From positions 1 through 64,000 of the forward strand of contig NZ_JAKSYL010000122.1 in NCBI RefSeq assembly GCF_022829515.1: a stretch of DNA of 64,000 nt. The letters run 5' to 3'. Position 1 is the stretch's first letter, and each line of letters opens with the position of its first letter. The DNA is from Methylobacterium sp. J-048 (GTDB lineage Bacteria; Pseudomonadota; Alphaproteobacteria; Rhizobiales; Beijerinckiaceae). The translations under genes and the position numbers were made by a program. Positions 62,940-64,000 of the stretch are shown here, piece by piece. The notes beneath the pieces were generated by a model. It was not told where the DNA came from and did not search any database. It was given only the letters and a program-made list of their open reading frames with translations.

Positions 62940-64000
62940 ATGAGAGTCTCGGGCGACCAGCGATCGGGAGCCGTGCGGGCTTGGCTCTACCTGGTGGCCG
63001 CCCTGGTGGTCGCCATGGTGGCGATCGGCGGCGCGACGCGCCTGACCGGGTCAGGCCTGTCGATCACCGAGTGGCGCCCCGTGACCGGGATCGTACCGCC
63101 CCTCTCGAACGCCGATTGGATCGCCGAATTCGCCAAGTACAAGGACACGCCGCAATACAACATCCTCAACCAGGGGATGGGGCTGTCGTCGTTCAAGGTG
63201 CTCTACGGCTGGGAATGGGGCCACCGCCTGCTCGGACGGCTGATCGGCCTGGTGTTCTTCCTGCCACTGGTGGTGTTCTGGTGGCGCGGCATGATTAGCC
63301 GGCGTCTCGGGCTCGGTCTGCTGGGCCTCGGGATCCTCGGCGGATTCCAGGGCGCGATCGGCTGGATCATGGTCGCCTCGGGCCTCCAGCCCGGCATGAC
63401 CGCTGTGGCGCCGCTGAAGCTCGCCCTCCACCTGACCATGGCGAGCCTGATCCTGGCCGGGCTGGTCTGGCTCGCGGCCGGGCAGCGCGACGACGCGACC
63501 GACCCCGCGCCGCACCGCATCCGCTTCGTCGCGTTCCTGCTGCCGGCCCTGGTCCTCGTGCAGATCTTTTTGGGCGGGCTCGTCGCCGGGTCCCATGCCG
63601 GGCTGGTCTTCAACACCTGGCCCAGCATGGATGGCGCCCTGATCCCGCCGACGGACAGCCTGTTCGCGATCCGGCCGTGGATCGAGAACTTCGTCGACAA
63701 CCACGCCCTGGTCCAGTTCGACCATCGGGTGAGTGCCTACCTGATCGTCCTCGTCGCGATCCTGCACGCGATCGATGCCCGGCTGACCGGGCCGGCGGGC
63801 GCGGCCGGACGGGCCGGAGGCGTCGCGGCCCTGGCTCTGGCGCAGGCCGCTCTCGGCATCGCGACCCTGCTCCTGGCCGTACCGCTCTGGGCGGCTTTGG
63901 CCCATCAGATCCTGGCGATGGCACTCCTGACCATGGCGATCGTCCATGCCCGGCTGAGCCGCGGCACCGGCCTTGCACGGCCCGCCGCCCGGGAGCCGGC
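62940..64000 (+). CDS. ctaA: Heme A synthase CtaA/COX15, 3' end outside the window
   Basis: The frame is open to the window edge (353 codons visible). Family blocks are VAIGGATRLTGSGLSITEWR, KVLYGWEWGHRLLGRLIGLV, LGGFQGAIGWIMVASGL, NTWPSMDGALIPP and VQFDHRVSAYLIV, with paired histidines for the hemes. The protein has about eight membrane helices. It oxidises the C8 methyl of heme O to make heme A for cytochrome aa3 oxidase. GGAAGGGA (62921-62928) precedes three possible starts, GTG 62934, GTG 62937 and ATG 62940. Only the last few residues appear missing. Confidence 0.92.
   Translation, partial: MRVSGDQRSGAVRAWLYLVAALVVAMVAIGGATRLTGSGLSITEWRPVTGIVPPLSNADWIAEFAKYKDTPQYNILNQGMGLSSFKVLYGWEWGHRLLGRLIGLVFFLPLVVFWWRGMISRRLGLGLLGLGILGGFQGAIGWIMVASGLQPGMTAVAPLKLALHLTMASLILAGLVWLAAGQRDDATDPAPHRIRFVAFLLPALVLVQIFLGGLVAGSHAGLVFNTWPSMDGALIPPTDSLFAIRPWIENFVDNHALVQFDHRVSAYLIVLVAILHAIDARLTGPAGAAGRAGGVAALALAQAALGIATLLLAVPLWAALAHQILAMALLTMAIVHARLSRGTGLARPAAREP

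Overview
The window is 64 kb of GC-rich DNA from a Gram-negative bacterium. It carries several Rhizobiales-style features: PmtA-type phospholipid methyltransferase, BrnTA toxin-antitoxin, FixLJ-like two-component pair, heme A synthase, DUF2842 and palindromic intergenic elements. Together these point to an alphaproteobacterium, most likely Methylobacterium/Methylorubrum or a close relative. This placement is inferred from family recognition, not from a database search. No rRNA, tRNA, CRISPR array or intact transposon was recognised.

Layout. (1) 1-13.3 kb is a sulfur-scavenging island: a partial solute-binding protein, metNIQ, two flavin-dependent organosulfur monooxygenase-type enzymes, two SsuABC-like ABC systems and an extra binding protein. 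(2) 13.3-19.7 kb holds a methyltransferase, a family 2 glycosyltransferase, a CitG/MdcB-like protein without a canonical start codon, a DUF3750 protein, a DUF2778 peptidoglycan-type protein and a lytic transglycosylase. (3) 20.4-24.6 kb is a lipid neighbourhood: PmtA-like methyltransferase, Mpo1/DUF962-like membrane protein, membrane-anchored class III aminotransferase and phosphatidylserine decarboxylase. (4) 24.6-33.3 kb has a chemoreceptor, a complete Liv-type operon behind a good sigma70-like promoter, and an orphan TAXI binding protein.

(5) 33.3-42.9 kb is the most unusual part. Three consecutive minus-strand genes encode secreted proteins made almost wholly of Gly-Asn repeats, with a fourth 6 kb away. 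They surround a PAS histidine kinase/FixJ-type regulator pair, a split MacAB-like exporter and a 93-residue LuxR-type regulator. The spacers around the repeat genes hold perfect hairpins, one of which overlaps a ribosome binding site. (6) 43.1-50.4 kb has an IS630-type transposase remnant, gyrB, an aldo/keto reductase, an MBL hydrolase, a TreS-like GH13 enzyme and a BrnTA pair whose toxin looks truncated.

(7) 50.5-64 kb is cell envelope: a class A penicillin-binding protein, several secreted proteins of unknown function, an exopolysaccharide set (export lipoprotein, GumC-like protein with a degenerate kinase domain, BcsL-like acyltransferase, polysaccharide deacetylase), DUF2842, and the 5' part of ctaA (COX15 heme A synthase) running off the end.

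The sulfur island reads as one job: bind and import organosulfur compounds and methionine, then release sulfite with flavin enzymes. The best candidate for an undescribed system is the Gly-Asn repeat family with its neighbouring sensor pair and exporter. The membrane-lipid neighbourhood is second.
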